Origin: Apoda limacodes
Taxonomy: Eukaryota; Arthropoda; Insecta; Lepidoptera; Limacodidae
Assembly: GCA_946406115.1 (NCBI GenBank)
Contig: OX291556.1
Location: 12,244,501 to 12,308,500 of the forward strand
Direction: 5' to 3'
DNA length: 64,000 nucleotides
This document shows, piece by piece, positions 32,760 through 43,802 of the stretch (the stretch's first letter is position 1; each line of letters starts with the position of its first letter). The notes under the pieces are model-generated. The model searched no databases. It saw nothing but the letters and a program-made list of their open reading frames with translations, and was not told the origin of the DNA. The translations under genes were made by a program, and so were the position numbers.

Positions 32760-33216
32760 TTAATGATAAATGACATAAAAATGTGATAAATGGGAAGGAA
32801 CTTTAAATAAAAGATTGGATGAAGACCGTATTGAATAGTGGTATTCAAAACGCTCTTTTAAATAAAGTGGGGTCGAAGGATTAAACAAAGTAGAGTAGAG
32901 AAGTGAAAGTATGTGAGTATTCCTGCGTGATCGTATAGGAGGACATTTGAGATGTTTGCGGTATTCGGAGATATTGTCGTATTTGCTCACTAATGCATAG
33001 GTTTTGAAGACTTTCTAATTTGTCAAGCTGGTTTTCAGTGTGGTTGAGATAGCCAGCGTCGGCATAGTCAAGAATAGGGAGAAGGAGAGATTGTGCAAGA
33101 GAAATTATAGTTTTAGTTGGAAGAAAATTTTTTAACCTACCACCAAGAGGCAACTTAGGAGAACATCTCCCGGCTGACCTCCTTGATTTGTGCAACCAAG
33201 GATAGAATTTGATCAA
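32760..33216 (-). pseudogene. LINE ORF2 C-terminal fragment
   Basis: The minus-strand frame 33216-32881 reads LPTKTIISLAQSLLLPILDY, then ADAGYLNHTENQLDKLESLQ. This is the post-RT region of jockey/CR1-type LINEs (LV.SLI.PI.DYAD.VY.....LDKLE.LQN). A frameshift near 32985 moves coding to the frame 32990-32760: EYRKHLKCPPIRSRRNTHIL, then SLLYSTLFNPSTPLYLKERF. Endonuclease and RT core are absent, so this is a 5'-truncated insertion. Codon use is AT-rich, unlike the GC-richer LINE at 20-22.7 kb, so it is another family. Confidence 0.6.
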
Positions 33217-33711
33217 ATAAAATCTTTAACAGTGTCACTGTATGGTATCACAACTCTATTAAAATAATCAGGAGCTACTGTATGCCAGTTGATTTGCCTA
33301 AGTAAGTGTGAACTACCAATAATTATGACTAATAGGCCATATGACTTACTCCAGTTTGAAATTATCGCTTAATCACCATTCGTAGTATCTACTGCAGTTT
33401 TGAAGTCTTTTATAGTGGGATGAGTGTATATTTGAAGGTCGTCTGCTTACAAGGGGTAGAGAGAAGAAATGCGTTGATAATAAGAATGTAATATAATAAC
33501 AATAAGCAATAAAATATTAGGTTCTTATGAAAGAGGAACTTTTTTGAACGACGAAGCTGCCAAAATTAGTACCTGCAGCGTGACTTGCCCAGCGACCCTA
33601 GTTGCCAGAGACCTTATTGGAAGCAGTCTCGATCTTCTTAGCTCTTCGGGAGCATATTGCAAAGTGCTCCAGTGCTCCAGACTCGTGAATTCGAGGCTAA
33701 AATAAATAACT

Positions 33712-33950
33712 AAATATTTTTGGACATTACACACAGCGCCGTCTGGTCCCAAAGAGAGCAAAGCTTGTGCTATGAATACCAGATAATGGATAAAAATACA
33801 TATATATTTTTTTGTAAATGCATACATATTATACATAGAAAACACTCAGTCTTAAGACAAACACAAATAATAAATGTTTATCTTGTGCGGGAATCGAACC
33901 CACGCCCCTCGATTCAGCAGTCGGGTCATTACCCCCTGAGCGACGTATGT
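33712..33950 (-). mobile_element. tRNA-headed SINE, minus strand
   Basis: On the minus strand the head has an A-box-like region (about 33928-33945) and a strong B box, GTGGGTTCGATTCCC (33889-33903). A short body (GTTTGTCTTAAGACTGAGTG) follows, then a tail with TATCCATTATCTGGTATTCA and GGGACCAGACGGCGCTGTGT. The tail aligns along about 100-150 bp with the LINE tail at 32535-32760. The head does not close an acceptor stem, so it is a SINE. Related degenerate copies lie at 28840 and 44190. Confidence 0.65.
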
Positions 33951-33959
33951 AAACAAGTA

Positions 33960-36340
33960 CATTAACAGGCCTCAAGCGGTATAAAGTCGTTGCATACCTT
34001 TTTCTCTCGAATTCACAAGTCTGGTGTACTCGAGAATTTTCCCAATAAGCTTACAGTTAAACGTGTCACAGTACCAAAGACAAAATTATAAAAAATAAAT
34101 AAAATAATCTATAAAATAACTTGATTCATTATATTTAATCAGAATATTTTATCACTTTCAGATGTTACTTGAAGTATAAATCGAGATGTATCTACTTATG
34201 CGTGATCCCTGTTGAGGCGTACTTGACACAATATTACATATTTCAGTCAAAGGAAGTACAAAGTAAGTAATTGGGATTAAATACATTTTTTCCTGATTTG
34301 TATTTTTTTAACTTTTGACATAGATGTGTATGATGTTTTAATTTTCTTCAAAATTAAATGATGGTTATACAATAAATATAATTTGAAGTAATAAAATTTT
34401 TGCTAAAATAAAAAATCTTTCTTTGACTTCAATTTATGACACTCACATTAAATTTCTTATTTTTTTCTTACTTTAATGCTGAGACAAGCTTTTCCTTAAT
34501 TAAAAAGGCTTAGGCCATTGTCCACTACGACTTTAAGAGATCTTAAGCCGCTTATAAGTCCTTTGACTGGCTAAGATTTTTTTAATTTTAGCCTATTAGT
34601 GCCTATTCTTTAACCAAGCTTAAATTTTGGGTTCATAGTGCAATTCTTGTACAAAAAAAAGATAGATACAGAACGCTTATTCCACGCTCATTCCAAATCC
34701 CAAAGACAGTTTTGAAATACATTGAGCTCGAATGTACGAGACGTATGCGGGCGGGGGAAGGGAAATTTTATTTATAATTCTTAATTAAAATTGTCGACGC
34801 GTTGACCTATTTTCTTAATGTTAATATCGAGTCTAGCATGTGTAAAAGTTATTTTCAGTTTATATCCAGGGTAGAGACCAGGAATACGATTTTTAAGATA
34901 TATCTATACAAGTGATCAACTCACCCTTTCATACACTCACATACATGCACACCCAATAACTAAAATAGTTGTTTAATGTTTTTTTAGTTTTTTAGTTACC
35001 AATCTACTAAAGCTGGTACATTTATTGTATTAATACTCTTTGACAGGGCCGGACAAACTTACACTATTGGCGATCTACGGCAAAATATTAAAGCGGCAAG
35101 CGGTCGACTTGCAGGCAAAAATAACTAGTTATTTATGTAAAGGCATGTAAAATTTACCGTATTTTGTGGAAAAACACATTATTTTTATGATCATAAAATT
35201 AAATAACCTACGTCTTTATTTGTAACAATTTAACTTATTTTTCTAGTATTATTACTGAAATAACTCTAACTGGTTTGAATAGGGTTTATGTTAATACAGC
35301 CCACTAGCGCCGCCATTAGATATCCTCAATTTTCTCTTCGTAGAAAACGAATTTCTAAAATCCAAATGTCGCAAATATAAAGCTAGTCATAAGCTATTTT
35401 TAGAAGGTTTTATATAGATTCTAAATAATATCTGTGAGTTGTAGTTGGCATTTTGCTAAAAGTCGCCGTTTTTAGCAGAAATACTATATGCGCCTTAAAT
35501 ACTCGCAAATATATCGCTCGCGATCGATCTCGAAACCCCTCGTGATCGACTCCCACCCTGATATATAATATGCTACTCTCAAGCAGCAAGTGAAAATTTA
35601 TATTCGGCAAGTTAAAACCTACAATTCTAGAAATGTTTAATGTCATTGGAAGAAATTTGCATTTTTTAGCGATTATATTCATAATTCCGGCGAAATAATA
35701 ACTAAAATACGACATTTATCAAGATAAATAGAAAATGAAAAACATACAAATGTAAAGAAAATATATCCAATCCAATCCTATAACCATATGTTAATCTAAA
35801 ACGAGAAATATTGCATTCAGAATATTTGAAACGAGAACTTGCTACTTGTAGTAAAATAAATATCTTTGGTGGAACGTTGAAAATTCGAGAATATTGCTTT
35901 TTGAAAAACGTATTCGAGTTTTAACTCGTTATGTGTTACAATTAAACAAATCTTCTTTACATTATATTTCGCTGTTTCAGTCAAAATACAATTTCATAGA
36001 TATATAAATAAAATGTCCGAATACAAATCCGAAATCCAGTGATGCCATGTTCGTGTTTACGTTTATCTATTTTCAGTGGGTTTTGTATTAGGTTCCTAGG
36101 CACGGACACAAATCCTAAGCAGGGACTCTGTTCCTCTTCCTACAGGAGGAACGATTCTTCAGGCTACGGAACGCGAGGATTTCAAGGACAATTTTATATA
36201 ATTATAAACATTGTATGAACGTTGGAATGTATGTCAAATTGTATGACATGTTGATATGATATATTAAATTACTTCAAACTGTGATTCAGATTAAATTTTT
36301 GGAAATAAATAATTATTTTTACCTTTTTAGTGCATCTTTT
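33960..36340. other. AT-rich spacer, no gene recognised
   Basis: No supported gene. TAAAAAGGCTTAGGCCATTG and TCCACTA near 34505-34530 recall the minus-strand RTE tail at 43545, but are too short to call. The region 35455-35570 is less AT-rich (ATCGCTCGCGATCGATCTCG) without coding continuity. Confidence 0.45.
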
Positions 36341-36554
36341 TGAAGCCGGATATTTTTTTGTCAAGGGTCAAACATGAAGGGTTTGCTAGTAGACATTGAA
36401 GAGTTCCGGTATACACCTTTTGGCGTCCTCATCAGATCAGCTTAAAGTTGCCAATTTATAGTATTGACATGAAAACCACATATAACTGCAAAGTTTCAAA
36501 CTGACAGAACGATCCAACTCAGCATAAATGAGCAAAAATTCATTTTTACAAAGA

Positions 36555-36850
36555 TAAAATGTTTACTGTAGCGCCTGCTAGTAAGTAACCACCGTAGCAC
36601 CTACCTAAGAACCATCACTAATCAACTATGTACTCATTACTGAAAATCGGACAAGCAGTTTTGGAAGTTAATGGCAACATTGATTTGTACAAACAAATGT
36701 TTACTTCACCGCCCCCTAGTGATTTCTAACCGTAACACCTATCTAAGAACCAGCACCAATCAACCACGAACCCATCACTGAAAACTGCATCAAAATCGGA
36801 CTATTAATTTTGGAGATAAATGGCAATATGGTTCGCACACACAAATATCT
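36555..36850 (+). repeat. Two-unit ~138 bp tandem repeat
   Basis: GTTTACTGTAGCGCCTGCTA at 36561 recurs as GTTTACTTCACCGCCCCCTA at 36699. Both are followed by ACACCTA(C/T)CTAAGAACCA, an AATCAAC block, CTCATTACTGAAAATCGG or CCATCACTGAAAACTGCA, TTTTGGA, AATGGCAA, and end in ACAAACAAAT or ACACACAAAT. Non-coding. Confidence 0.65.
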
Positions 36851-37596
36851 CTTGCCCTAAACGTATTCTAGTTCTCCGTGCCGTTGTGGGTAAAAACGTC
36901 GTCACGAAAAGAATAAAATCAAACAGTTAACTCATTATTAATGTAAATATTCAAGAAATGAAATTTTAAATTCGCGATGTAGACTTTCTTGAAAACTACA
37001 GGATCTCTGTGGATTCCAAGAGAGAAGTATGACTGTAAAATAAGACTTAGCTTAGGAGAAAATATGATTGTATGTTCTTTTCGCTGAACGAATCTGACAT
37101 GAGTGTTGCCTTGTTTTTTTACTGCCAAAATAGGATTATAAGGAAAAAAACCTCAAATTAAATATAACTATATTTATGTTATATACATATTATTATAATA
37201 TATATTTAATTCAATATTATTAATTTATTTTTTTATATTTGTATTATATTAAATAAATGTTATATATAACCAAATATTAAATCAAAATTAAAAAAATCAG
37301 CCACCATTTTCTGGAGCAATGGAAGAGGCTGTATGTAAATGAGGTACTACTAGAAGGCCCAGACAAGGTACACTAGGAGTCTAGGACAAAGGGGCGGGCT
37401 TTAAACGAGCAATTCTGGTAAATATATAATATACAATTTAAAACTAACTGTACAACTACTTATAGGTAAATTTAGCTTGCACTTAAATTAATTTTTGCAT
37501 TTTTATTTTTTTAATGATAAACTGAAAATATGTAATACTATTATTTTTACTGACACAGCAAAACTTAAGCTACTTGAGAATAGATGGCGTTGTTAA

Positions 37597-37830
37597 AAAA
37601 TCGGCCAAGTGCGAGTCGGACTCGCGCACGAAGGGTTCCGTACCATTATCTATAAAATCTGCAAGAAAATCACGTTTGTAGTATGGGAGCCCCCCTTAAA
37701 TATTTGTTTTATTTTAATTTAATTATATATTTTTTAAGTGACTACATAATTAAATATTCTGTGAATATTTTAACCGTCTACCTGTTGGCGTAAAAAACGA
37801 GCAAAGCTCGGTTTTTCAGGTACTAATAAA
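37597..37830 (-). repeat. 'AAGTGCGAGTCGGACTCGCG' repeat, inverted copy
   Basis: TCGGCCAAGTGCGAGTCGGA and CGCACGAAGGGTTCCGTACC are the reverse complement of the 32.4 kb end. GGGAGCCCCCCTTAAATATT and AACCGTCTACCTGTTGGCGT match its interior. The distal part is lost after about 37830. Confidence 0.7.
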
Positions 37831-38195
37831 TAAAACTAAAACATTAGAACCACACATACATATACATAATACTCACATCACTGATTTACACATAATAAGG
37901 GGGTGATATCCGTTATATTGACTGAAAGTGCGACTAATAAAATTCCGCTGCGAGTAAAGTGAAATAGTGCATTGCGAAGTATTTTAATTTCTGGTAGAAC
38001 TCGACCATAGGACCATAGGTACTCGATAGGTAGTGTAATTGACATTTCAGCTAGTCATTTAGCTAAACAACCTGCTTCTATTGAGCAGTATAATAATTTG
38101 ACATGTAATAATTTAAATTAAATTTTCAGACAACAAAGGACCACTTTGGCATATTATATAATTCCAACATTAATAATGATTATATTAAACAATCT

Positions 38196-39581
38196 ATGTC
38201 TACTCAAGTCTTATGCAAACAGAAACAAAAAAATAAACTTTGTCATACTAAAAATAATATTCTATTGAACCTGGTGCATCAGAATATACAAGGAATGTCT
38301 CAGAAAGAACTAGAAATTGAATTTTTCATAAACTGCCAAAAGATTGACATTTTATGTATCACTGAACACTGGCTACGCAGCCATCAGTTGATGTTCAATT
38401 TCACTAATCACCAGGTGGGAAGTTCGTTCAGCCGAGTAAATGCTATCCATGGTGGCTCTTTAATTTTAGTTCCAGATTTGCTTTATAATGGCAACCCAAA
38501 TGATATGTACAATACTGTTCTTGACACTATTACTACAGAGTATAATAAAATATTTACTGCAAAAAAGAAACTTATTTCCAGTCTCTTTAGTTTTAGTGAA
38601 TGGGCTACCCCAGGTATTCATAAAAGTAGGCGTAAACTGTATGAATTATATAAAGAAAAAACATATAATAATAGCCAAATATTTAGGGAATATTTAAAAA
38701 AATACTCAAAAACCTTTAAAAAGGTCAGTCTTGTTGCAAAAGCAATTCACCTCAGACATAAAGTAAAAAATTCAACAAATAAAATAAAAACTACATGGAA
38801 CATAATAAATAATGAAACTGGTAAAGCTAGGAATTCTTGTCAGGACTTTGAGTTGATTGTAAATAATGCTAGTTTTAAAACAAATTCTGAGGTAGCAGTT
38901 GCCTTTCAACAGTTTTTTAGGAATATCCCATTCAAAACAACTGAACATCTAAACTCAAGTCCAATCTTAGCAGAAAAATTATTAAAAGCTAGTGTTCCTG
39001 AATGTAACGTTCCCTTTGTATTTCAAAACATTAGTCCTACAGATATCATTAATACATTTAAAACATTAGAAATTAAAAACACAACAGACCTTTGGGGACT
39101 TTCTGTAAAAACTATAAATTCAATTATTCATGTTATAGCACAACCCTTAGCCATTATATTTAATAGTTGTGTTGATAGTGGTGTGTTTCCTGATGAGATG
39201 AAACTTAGCAAAGTTATACCTCTTTTTAAATCAGGTAGTTCAACAGATCCTAATAATTTTCGGCCTATTTCAATACTACCTATACTCAGTAAAGTTTTTG
39301 AAAAATTCATACTTTGTCAAATGTTAAGCCATTTCTGTATTAATGAGCTACTTAGTAGTAAACAGTTTGGCTTTATGAAAGGCCGTTCCACAACCGATGC
39401 AGGAGTGGCACTATTAAAAAATATATATATAACGCCTGGGAGGATTCGCATGACGCCCTTGGAGTGTTTTGTGATTTATCTAAGGCATTTGACTGTGTTC
39501 AACATGAAAATCTCATCAGGAAGCTACATCACTATGGTATTAGAGGCAAAGCTCTCGGCTTTTGACATCCTACATGAGTAG
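38196..39581 (+). pseudogene. LINE ORF2: endonuclease remnant, linker and RT fingers/palm
   Basis: The long 461-codon frame starts in the endonuclease (LNLVHQNIQGMSQKELEIEF with the catalytic Asn; ILCITEHWLRSHQ with the catalytic Glu). Right after GGSLILVPDL it jumps to linker sequence (LYNGNPNDMYNTVL), so the GDFN and SDH blocks are missing although the frame stays open. Linker (TPGIHKSRRKLYELY) and RT (KVIPLFKSGS, NNFRPISILPILSKVFEK, KQFGFMKGRSTTDAGVAL) follow. At an ATATATATATA run near 39420-39430 the frame shifts, so the last ~50 residues are out-of-frame readthrough. Such a product could not nick DNA. Confidence 0.7.
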
Positions 39582-39777
39582 GAGAGTACAGAAAATAGAT
39601 GTCAACGGTGAAAGATCTCCGGGATCAGCAGTCACTATAGGAGTCCCTCAGGGCTCAATTTTAGGTCCTTTTCTATTTCTTATTTACATTAACGATCTCC
39701 CATATAATGTTAAAAACCATGACATTGTCTTATTTGCTGATGACACCTCTTTGCTTTTTAAAGTTAAGAGACGATAG
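39562..39777 (+). pseudogene. LINE ORF2: RT palm with FADD
   Basis: After a second frameshift near 39560 this frame carries TIGVPQGSILGPFLFLIYIN and IVLFADDTSLL, the RT motif with the catalytic Asp pair, and ends at a TAG (39775-39777). The preceding block with the first catalytic Asp (CDLSKAFDCVQHENLIRKL) lies at 39470-39530 in the frame between the two shifts. Confidence 0.7.
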
Positions 39778-39850
39778 ACATGTTATAATGAATTAAATGA
39801 TGCCCTTTCTAAAATTGTAAATTGGTTTAACGCTAATAATTTGTTACTTA

Positions 39851-40567
39851 ATGAAAAAAAAAACCAAATGTGTTAAATTTACATTACCAAATGTTAGTCA
39901 GAGACAGACATGTATTAATATTAATGGCGAGCAATTAGAACTTGTTAATTCAACAGTCTTTCTTGGCATAACGCTGGACTCCAAACTTCAATGGGGTCCT
40001 CATATTCATAACCTAGCCAAAAAACTTAGCTCTGCTGTGTATGCGATCAAGAAAATAAGACAATTGACCGATGTCGACACTGCAAAAATAGTATATTTTA
40101 GCTATTTCCATAGTTTAATGACATATGGTATCCTATTGTGGGGTAGCGCTGCTGATGTAAATACAATATTTTTGTTACAAAAAAGGGCAATTCGTGCTAT
40201 TTATAAATTAGGATCTAGGATATCTCTGAGGGATAGGTTTAGGGAAGTAAAAATTTTAACTTTAGTGTCGCAGTACATATATGAAAATCTTTTATATGTA
40301 CATAAAAATATCAATAGTTTCAGCAAGAAAAGTGACGTTCACAAAGTAAATACTAGAAGTAAAAATAAGCTGTTGGTGCATGATACACGTCTACAAAAAA
40401 TAAGTAACTCTTTTATGGGGCAATGTATACACTTTTACAACAAAGTTCCCAATAAAATTCAAAATCTATCAATAAGTAAATTTAAATCTTTTATCAAGCA
40501 GGTACTTTGTAAAAAGGCATACTACAATATTTCAGACTATGTAAATGATAAAAATCCTTGGGACTGA
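39851..40567 (+). pseudogene. LINE ORF2: thumb and C-terminal domain
   Basis: A third frameshift, in the A-run at 39852-39863, moves coding here. STVFLGITLDSKLQWGPHIH (the GxxLD thumb block), KIVYFSYFHSLMTYGILLWG and IFLLQKRAIRAIYKLG are hallmarks of jockey-type ORF2 C-termini. The frame is intact for 238 codons and ends NDKNPWD just before the 3' UTR, so this is the native C-terminus. Confidence 0.75.
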
Positions 40568-40859
40568 TGATGCTCAATTACAGGATGCATAGGTAAACCA
40601 AATTAAAATGGAAATAACATAAAATTGTACGACTAAAAATTTTTTATTTAAAACATTAATTGTATTTTAGTTTATTTAAGTGTTTTTTAAAGAGTAACTA
40701 TCGAGTTTCTTGCCGGATTCTTCTTGGTAGAAATCAACAACATTGTGAACCGGCGGGAAGGTGGGAGGGTTCAAAAAATAATATTTTATAACTTTGACGA
40801 TTCAAAAGTGATTGTAAAATCCTTATTTGAATAAACCATTTTGACTTTGACTTTGACCA

Positions 40860-41985
40860 ACTCCGGGAAACACCCTTCAGCAACGAGAATAAAGCTAAGT
40901 ACTTAGAAATAGTTGTTTTCCTTACCTTTATTGTTATATTATTTATATTTTACATTTCATTAATATCATATTTTGTTCCCTTAAGAAATTTTAGGTACGT
41001 ACTTGAGATAAATTATTTCACTTATTTATTAAATGTAAACTTTTATATGTGTATTTTTGTACGGACATAGAATCTTATACTTTGGAAGCAAAAAAATCAT
41101 AGAGTATAGATAATAATTTACCTAAAACATTCTTTATTATTTTAATAGGTCTAACAAAAATTAACACAATTGGGTGAACGAAAAAATTTTATATCCATCA
41201 GTTCAATTTATAGAGACGTAACCCTAAAAAAATTGAATTTTGTTACACCTGTTCGTATAAAACACCTTAGCATAAATTTTATTAGAATTGATGCTAAAAC
41301 AGCGGAAATATAAGGCTGTGTCTTACGGATCAACGGACAGACATCACTTCCGTTGTAAGGTGTCCGTTTTTGTCACTTAAATGCGGCAAATGACATTAGT
41401 ACCTACATAATTGTACTCCTAAGTACTCCTAAGTATTGTACTCCCATTAGTCCTTTTTTCGCTCTAAAAAGCTTTTTCAGTACCTACCAAGTGACATCCA
41501 AATTATAACCTAAAGTTATATAACTTTTATCGGGTTTTAGCAGAAGACGGAAAGCGTGTTAATACTAAAATGTGACAGCAGGTAGATAAAACTATCTTAA
41601 CAATGCTAAATAGAATCCGTGTGTTTGTAAATTTAGAAATTATTCCTATTTGCTGTGAACAATATCATATTTGCATAACATAATGCAAAGAGCTACCGTG
41701 GAGGTGCGTTTCTGCAACGGTGGAGTTTAATATTGTAACGCTCCGGGGACTGGCGTAAAATAATGGTAAGGTAGTTTTTCAAATATATTACTTAAACTGA
41801 ATTTTATGGTATCATTTATTTTCTTTATATTTTAGGTGAACGTAATTTATTTGACATTAACTTTAGCCAGCGGCTCCGCCTGCGCCCAAACTCAAACACA
41901 AAATGTTTTATTTAAATAGACTTGTAAACAACACTTTTGCATCGTCAGTTTAATTATTAGTTAGAAAATTTACCAAAAATTACCA
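40860..41985. other. AT-rich spacer with two small repeat fragments
   Basis: No gene. Near 41305-41355 CTTACGGATCAACGGACAGA is a piece of the 63.6 kb repeat. Near 41865-41895 TAGCCAGCGGCTCCGCCTGC is the opening of the 'ctagctttt' family without its body. Confidence 0.45.
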
Positions 41986-41994
41986 CCGGTTCGT

Positions 41995-42250
41995 AATGCT
42001 TTAAATAAAATAAAATAAAACAAACAGAATAAAATAAATATTTAAGGGGGCTCCCATACAATAAACGTGATTTTTTTATTCATTTTAGCTCGATATTGAT
42101 AACGCCAACATTTAATTTACGCATAACAACATTAACGCCAACGCTTGAAATATTCACACAATATTTATTTATATATATTCGCTTTAAACGTAAATTTTTT
42201 TTGGCGTTTGTATAGATAATAGTACGATATACTTGGCCGATTCTCTTAGC
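41995..42250 (+). repeat. Interior of the 'CTCCCATACAA' repeat
   Basis: AATATTTAAGGGGGCTCCCA, TACAATAAACGTGATTTTTT, GATATTGATAACGCCAACAT and a final TTGGCCGATT match the distal half of the 31995-32447 repeat. The GAGTCCGACTCG block has decayed. Confidence 0.55.
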
Positions 42251-42846
42251 TTTATTAGATGATCCGTTACGACGTAAAGAAAGGATAAACAAACATTACT
42301 TTCGCATTTATAATATAAGTATAGAGTGTGTGAATTATTACTTTTATTATTATTAATGTTGTAAAGTTCAATAAAATTTATAAAAATAATATTATTTCAA
42401 AGACTGTCTGTCTATACTGAACTAGTCAAGACATTTGGTCGATTTTATATAAGGTTCTTAACTTCATTTTACTCTATCAGTAAAATTTTGATAGCAATTA
42501 AAATTGTACCTAAGTGTGTTCTTCTGTGTGTGCTGTGTCCATCTAGGACGTGATCTTATATATTATCTTAGGTCCATGAACGTCACAAATTTTTGTCGCG
42601 GCTTGCGTTGCAATTTTCCTTTTTTGTTATTCTTTATTGTATTTCTAGTATCTTGTATATATGTATTTTCCTCGCTGTAGTGAGATGAAGAATTGTGTGT
42701 TTCGCACGACTGGAATTTTTTGGGTTTCGTGCCTTAGAATCCCTCGCTTACTCGGTATTAAATATAGGCACTCACGCCAAAAAGCAACTTTCCAGCCTTG
42801 CATAACAAATAACTTTTACATGCCATGTCTATGGCTATATCATCTA

Positions 42847-43073
42847 TATAAATAAATACTTTCATAGCAAAGATGCAGGCAAAAGATTAACCTCGAGCCG
42901 GAAAACGAACATATTTCCAGAGAAAAGATGTAGTTGGGATTTTTATCAGCCAGACATGTGCCTCTATAGCTCAATGATAGAGCGCTAACACAGAATGTAA
43001 AGGTTGCAGGTTCAAGTCCTGGCTCGAGTTAAATCTTTTGACTGCATCTTTGCTATGAAAGTATTTATTTATA
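42847..43073. mobile_element. Foldback element: 50 bp inverted arms around a tRNA-like sequence
   Basis: The left arm (about 42850-42899) and right arm (about 43021-43070) are near-perfect inverse copies: AATAAATACTTTCATAGCAA, AGATGCAGGCAAAAG, CCTCGAGCC against GGCTCGAG, CTTTTGACTGCATCTTTGCT, ATGAAAGTATTTATT, with 3-4 differences. The ~120 bp loop ends with a tRNA-like block abutting the right arm. The arms can form a long hairpin. Either this is a small inverted-repeat transposon that captured a tRNA-type SINE, or a SINE with a duplicated inverted 3' end. Confidence 0.75.
42957..43029 (+). pseudogene. tRNA-like sequence with pol III A and B boxes
   Basis: TAGCTCAATGATAGAGC gives a D-arm (GCTC/GAGC) and A box. 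GGTTCAAGTCC is a B box inside a T-arm with a 4 bp stem (CAGG/CCTG). The anticodon stem pairs poorly, and the 5' end GCCTCTA does not pair with the 3' CTCGAGT, so no acceptor stem forms. It is therefore a tRNA-derived promoter module, not a tRNA gene. Its 3' end overlaps the right inverted arm. Confidence 0.6.
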
Positions 43074-43544
43074 TTCAAACTACACGCAACAACAGTATTA
43101 CAATTACATTACTATTTGTAATATAAAGTTCTGTGAGTTAGAAATAAAGTTAATATAATAGCGGAACTGTAACTGTTAGAATGAACTAACGTATGCATAT
43201 CTGGTCCCAAACTAGTTTCGCATGAATATCATAAAAGAAAATAGCTGAAATCTAAAAACCGTGTAATTTAAATTCATGTCTTTGTTGTGACATTTGTATG
43301 ACATGATATTTGTCGCAAAAATACGAGCTGCAGACGAAATAGTCAGAGTTCATTCTTTTCGTTATGACTAAATTTATTATATTTGCAAATTTATACCTTT
43401 GTATTCGAAATAATTTTTTGTTGTTATATTTCTTTTTGACATTATTATAACCATTTTTAGGTTTCTGTTTTAAAAATTAAAATATAAAACTTGATATGGA
43501 AAAGAGTTGTTTGTCTATCCATTCGTAAATTGTCAATGTATTTT

Positions 43545-43615
43545 GACCCACTACAGGGGCACAGGTTTTAAATGAGAACTTAAGCCATATTCCACCACGC
43601 TGGCCCAGTGCCCAG
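43545..43615 (-). repeat. RTE-type 3' tail fragment, minus strand
   Basis: CCCACTACAGGGGCACAGGT, AATGAGAACTTAAGCCATAT and TCCACCACGCTGGCC are the inverse of the 2808-2885 tail. It ends just before a duplicated 15 bp motif (next entry). Confidence 0.55.
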
Positions 43616-43616
43616 A

Positions 43617-43802
43617 CCCAAAATGTGAGACTTTGGCGATTTAGCAGATGTTATCGAGCTAGTGGCCAATCCAATGTCAGTAAATTTTTAAACTTATCTT
43701 AATTTATCTTAATAATTATCTTAATTTCGCTTAATGTTTAAAAAGACTCTTTTTATATTTCATATCACTTATTATTTATCTATAAATCCCAAAATGTGAG
43801 AC
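43617..43802. repeat. ~156 bp insertion flanked by 15 bp direct repeats
   Basis: CCCAAAATGTGAGAC occurs exactly at 43617-43631 and 43788-43802. The AT-rich segment between them (starting TTTGGCGATTTAGCAG, ending TTTATCTATAAAT) has no ORF. A perfect 15 bp flanking duplication fits the target duplication of a LINE-mobilised insertion. Confidence 0.55.

Larger units (their letters stand above)
38149..40858 (+). mobile_element. Jockey-like LINE, AT-rich family, internally deleted
   Basis: It contains an ORF2-type region (endonuclease start, linker, RT, C-terminal domain) from 38196 to 40567, a 3' UTR with GAACCGGCGGGAAGGTGGGA, and a terminal short tandem tail TTTGACTTTGACTTTGAC (40840-40857) preceded by GAATAAACCA. 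A short-repeat tail instead of poly(A) is common for several insect LINE families. Codon use is AT-rich like the host DNA. The 5' end is near 38149 but uncertain, and no ORF1 is visible. Confidence 0.7.

Noticed and set aside
42957..43029. Functional tRNA gene
   Set aside because: A and B boxes are good, but acceptor and anticodon stems do not pair; better explained as a tRNA-derived promoter module.
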